32,328 nt of DNA from an uncultured Pseudomonadota bacterium (GTDB lineage: Bacteria; Pseudomonadota; Alphaproteobacteria; RF32; CAG-239): positions 1 to 32,328 of the forward strand of contig CABUWG010000023.1 of assembly GCA_902495305.1 (NCBI GenBank), written 5' to 3'. A program made the position numbers and the translations under genes. Positions 31,491 to 32,328 of the stretch are shown here, piece after piece. The notes beneath the pieces were generated by a model. The model was not told the DNA's origin, did not search any database, and was given only the letters and a program-made list of their open reading frames with translations. Numbering within the stretch: the first letter of the stretch is position 1; each line of letters begins with the position of its first letter.

Positions 31491-31538
31491 ATACAATATA
31501 TAGTATTAATAAAATGTAAATATGTCTATATATGGTAT
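31491..31538 (-). promoter_or_regulatory. Two NrdR-box-like sites 32 bp apart
   Basis: ATACAATATATAGTAT (31491-31506) and TGTCTATATATGGTAT (31523-31538) both fit the NrdR-box consensus acaCwAtATaTwGtgt at most positions and are spaced 32 bp apart (three helical turns), the canonical arrangement upstream of ribonucleotide reductase operons. NrdR is the ATP/dATP-sensing repressor of these genes. Confidence 0.7.
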
Positions 31539-31939
31539 GCACAAAAATTTTTTATTTATTTTGTTATTTCAAAATTTCTAATAGTTATCATCTTGAACAT
31601 GCTGATATTTTGAGCGAAATAAATAATGCAAACAAGGGTCAAAAATTTCTTTTTCCGGCTTGACATTGCTATCCTGCTCTAATTCCACCAAAAAAAATTT
31701 TCCTGATAGTGGATAAAAAGATTAACCTTTCTTAACAAAAAAATTATTGTTGTTTTTCAGCGCGATAGATTCTTGACATAATCCACATATTTGTACACAA
31801 GAGTCACAAAAAAAGCTTAAATTTACAAAATCCCTTTTTAGTTTCAGAATCTGCAAAACAAGATATTGTGTTAAGGGGTGATTCGGGCGGTCTTTTGGTA
31901 TAAAAGAAGCAAAATTTTTTTAAGAATCGGCGACTCGAG
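31539..31939. other. AT-rich stretch without a supported gene
   Basis: No credible coding frame. There are isolated TTGACA hexamers (31660-31665 and 31773-31778) without good partners, and two sequences one mismatch from the DnaA-box TTATCCACA (minus strand near 31708-31716; plus strand near 31779-31787), too few to call an origin. Confidence 0.3.
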
Positions 31940-32220
31940 TCCATTTTCTCCTTTTCTCTTATCTCAATTTTATTTTTCCTATTCTTTCATTCACTTTCCT
32001 AATCTTTCTTTTTCATCTTTTTACATTTTCTGCCTTGTCTTCTTCTATTCTTTTCTCTTCCATCGCTTCCCTCTCCTCTCATTTCCTGTCCCCTTTTCTA
32101 TCTTCTCCTCTTTTTCTCTTCCTCCACCCCGCTCTTCCCCATTCGCCCCCTTTTGCCGTACTTTTTCTTTTTTTATTTTCTGGTTCTGATTTCTTCATCA
32201 AGATTGTTATTCTTCTTTCT
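31940..32220. other. Long polypyrimidine tract
   Basis: The plus strand is almost purely C and T for about 280 bases; by hand count only 23 of the 180 bases from 31981 to 32160 are purines. It is not a short tandem repeat, and no unit recurs exactly. The plus-strand frame across it (31878-32189) encodes only a Phe/Ser/Pro low-complexity string without a ribosome binding site, so I do not call a gene. Confidence 0.7.
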
Positions 32221-32227
32221 TACTTTT

Positions 32228-32273
32228 GCTTGACCAAAAGGCCGAACGTCGGCGGCGCTCAAAAAAGTCAAGC
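32228..32273. repeat. Nested inverted repeats at the window's right end
   Basis: GCTTGAC (32228-32234) pairs with GTCAAGC (32267-32273), enclosing the smaller hairpin GCCG-AACGT-CGGC (32241-32253). Another GC-rich inverted motif, GGCC-GGGA-GGCC, follows at about 32304-32315. The composition differs sharply from the pyrimidine tract to its left. It may be part of an intergenic repeat element that continues beyond the window. Confidence 0.5.
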
Positions 32274-32328
32274 CCAACCTCATTTTCTAAGCTTTCAGCC
32301 CAAAGGCCGGGAGGCCGGCAGCCACAAA

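Noticed and set aside
31700..31790. Possible replication origin (DnaA-box-like sequences in AT-rich DNA)
   Set aside because: There are only two one-mismatch boxes and no dnaA, parAB, hemE or similar neighbour; the evidence is too thin.
31878..32189. A 103-codon plus-strand frame
   Set aside because: It is a translation of the polypyrimidine tract (Phe/Ser/Pro only) without a ribosome binding site.
1..32328. CRISPR array
   Set aside because: No regularly spaced direct repeats and no cas genes were seen.

Overview
The window looks like chromosomal DNA of a host-associated, at least facultatively anaerobic alphaproteobacterium of low to moderate GC. The best fit I can suggest is the gut Rhodospirillales-like lineage often labelled RF32 or 'Azospirillum sp. 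CAG'; this is inference from gene content, since I could run no search. Supporting signs are a ParE with alphaproteobacterial features, an rpsB-tsf pair, a YfgM-like/BamB/Der operon, a psd-pssA pair, an RlmD-type methyltransferase without a TRAM domain, a class III (anaerobic) ribonucleotide reductase and a tRNA with encoded CCA.

Layout. 1-2577 is an accessory, probably prophage-derived patch: the C-terminal part of a phage-structural-like protein followed by a small three-helix membrane protein, then a diverged tandem copy of the same pair (the first member broken by a one-base deletion), then two more small membrane proteins. 2610-5556 is a tightly overlapping minus-strand operon: a single-domain GlmU-like uridylyltransferase, a Cys-rich membrane protein and oligoendopeptidase F. 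5654-7729 is a DUF2207 membrane protein. 7813-9663 is tsf and rpsB. 9992-12483 is parE plus a GNAT acetyltransferase, followed by a gene remnant and a REP/MITE-like repeat. 13046-15955 is a membrane GGDEF protein and an rRNA methyltransferase. 16134-20812 is a PH-like membrane protein and the TPR-bamB-der operon. 20942-21818 holds three very small single-helix membrane proteins. 21864-23365 is psd-pssA, followed by tRNA-Leu(UAA). 23976-26960 is accessory: a small unknown gene, a LysR regulator divergent from a flavin reductase, and a NADAR protein. 27081-31432 is a CoaD-like/HD fusion gene and the anaerobic RNR locus. 31433-32328 is gene-free: the RNR control region, AT-rich DNA, and a striking polypyrimidine tract ending in inverted repeats.

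Most interesting. The class III RNR appears to be split: the 691-residue NrdD stops just after its zinc-binding knuckle, and the glycyl-radical loop (RVMGY) sits on a separate 65-residue protein with its own start and ribosome binding site, followed by nrdG. Two NrdR-box-like sites lie 32 bp apart upstream, which supports a live RNR operon. A possible -1 slippery site near the end of nrdD offers an alternative way to join the two parts. Second are the CoaD-like + COG4339-type HD fusion and the duplicated phage-protein/membrane-protein cassette, whose layout resembles toxin/immunity module displacement.

How the genes fit together. Most of the window is housekeeping: translation (rpsB, tsf, tRNA-Leu, rRNA methylation, Der), envelope assembly (BamB, YfgM-like, Psd/PssA, GlmU-like) and chromosome segregation (ParE), interspersed with anaerobic nucleotide metabolism and short accessory patches.
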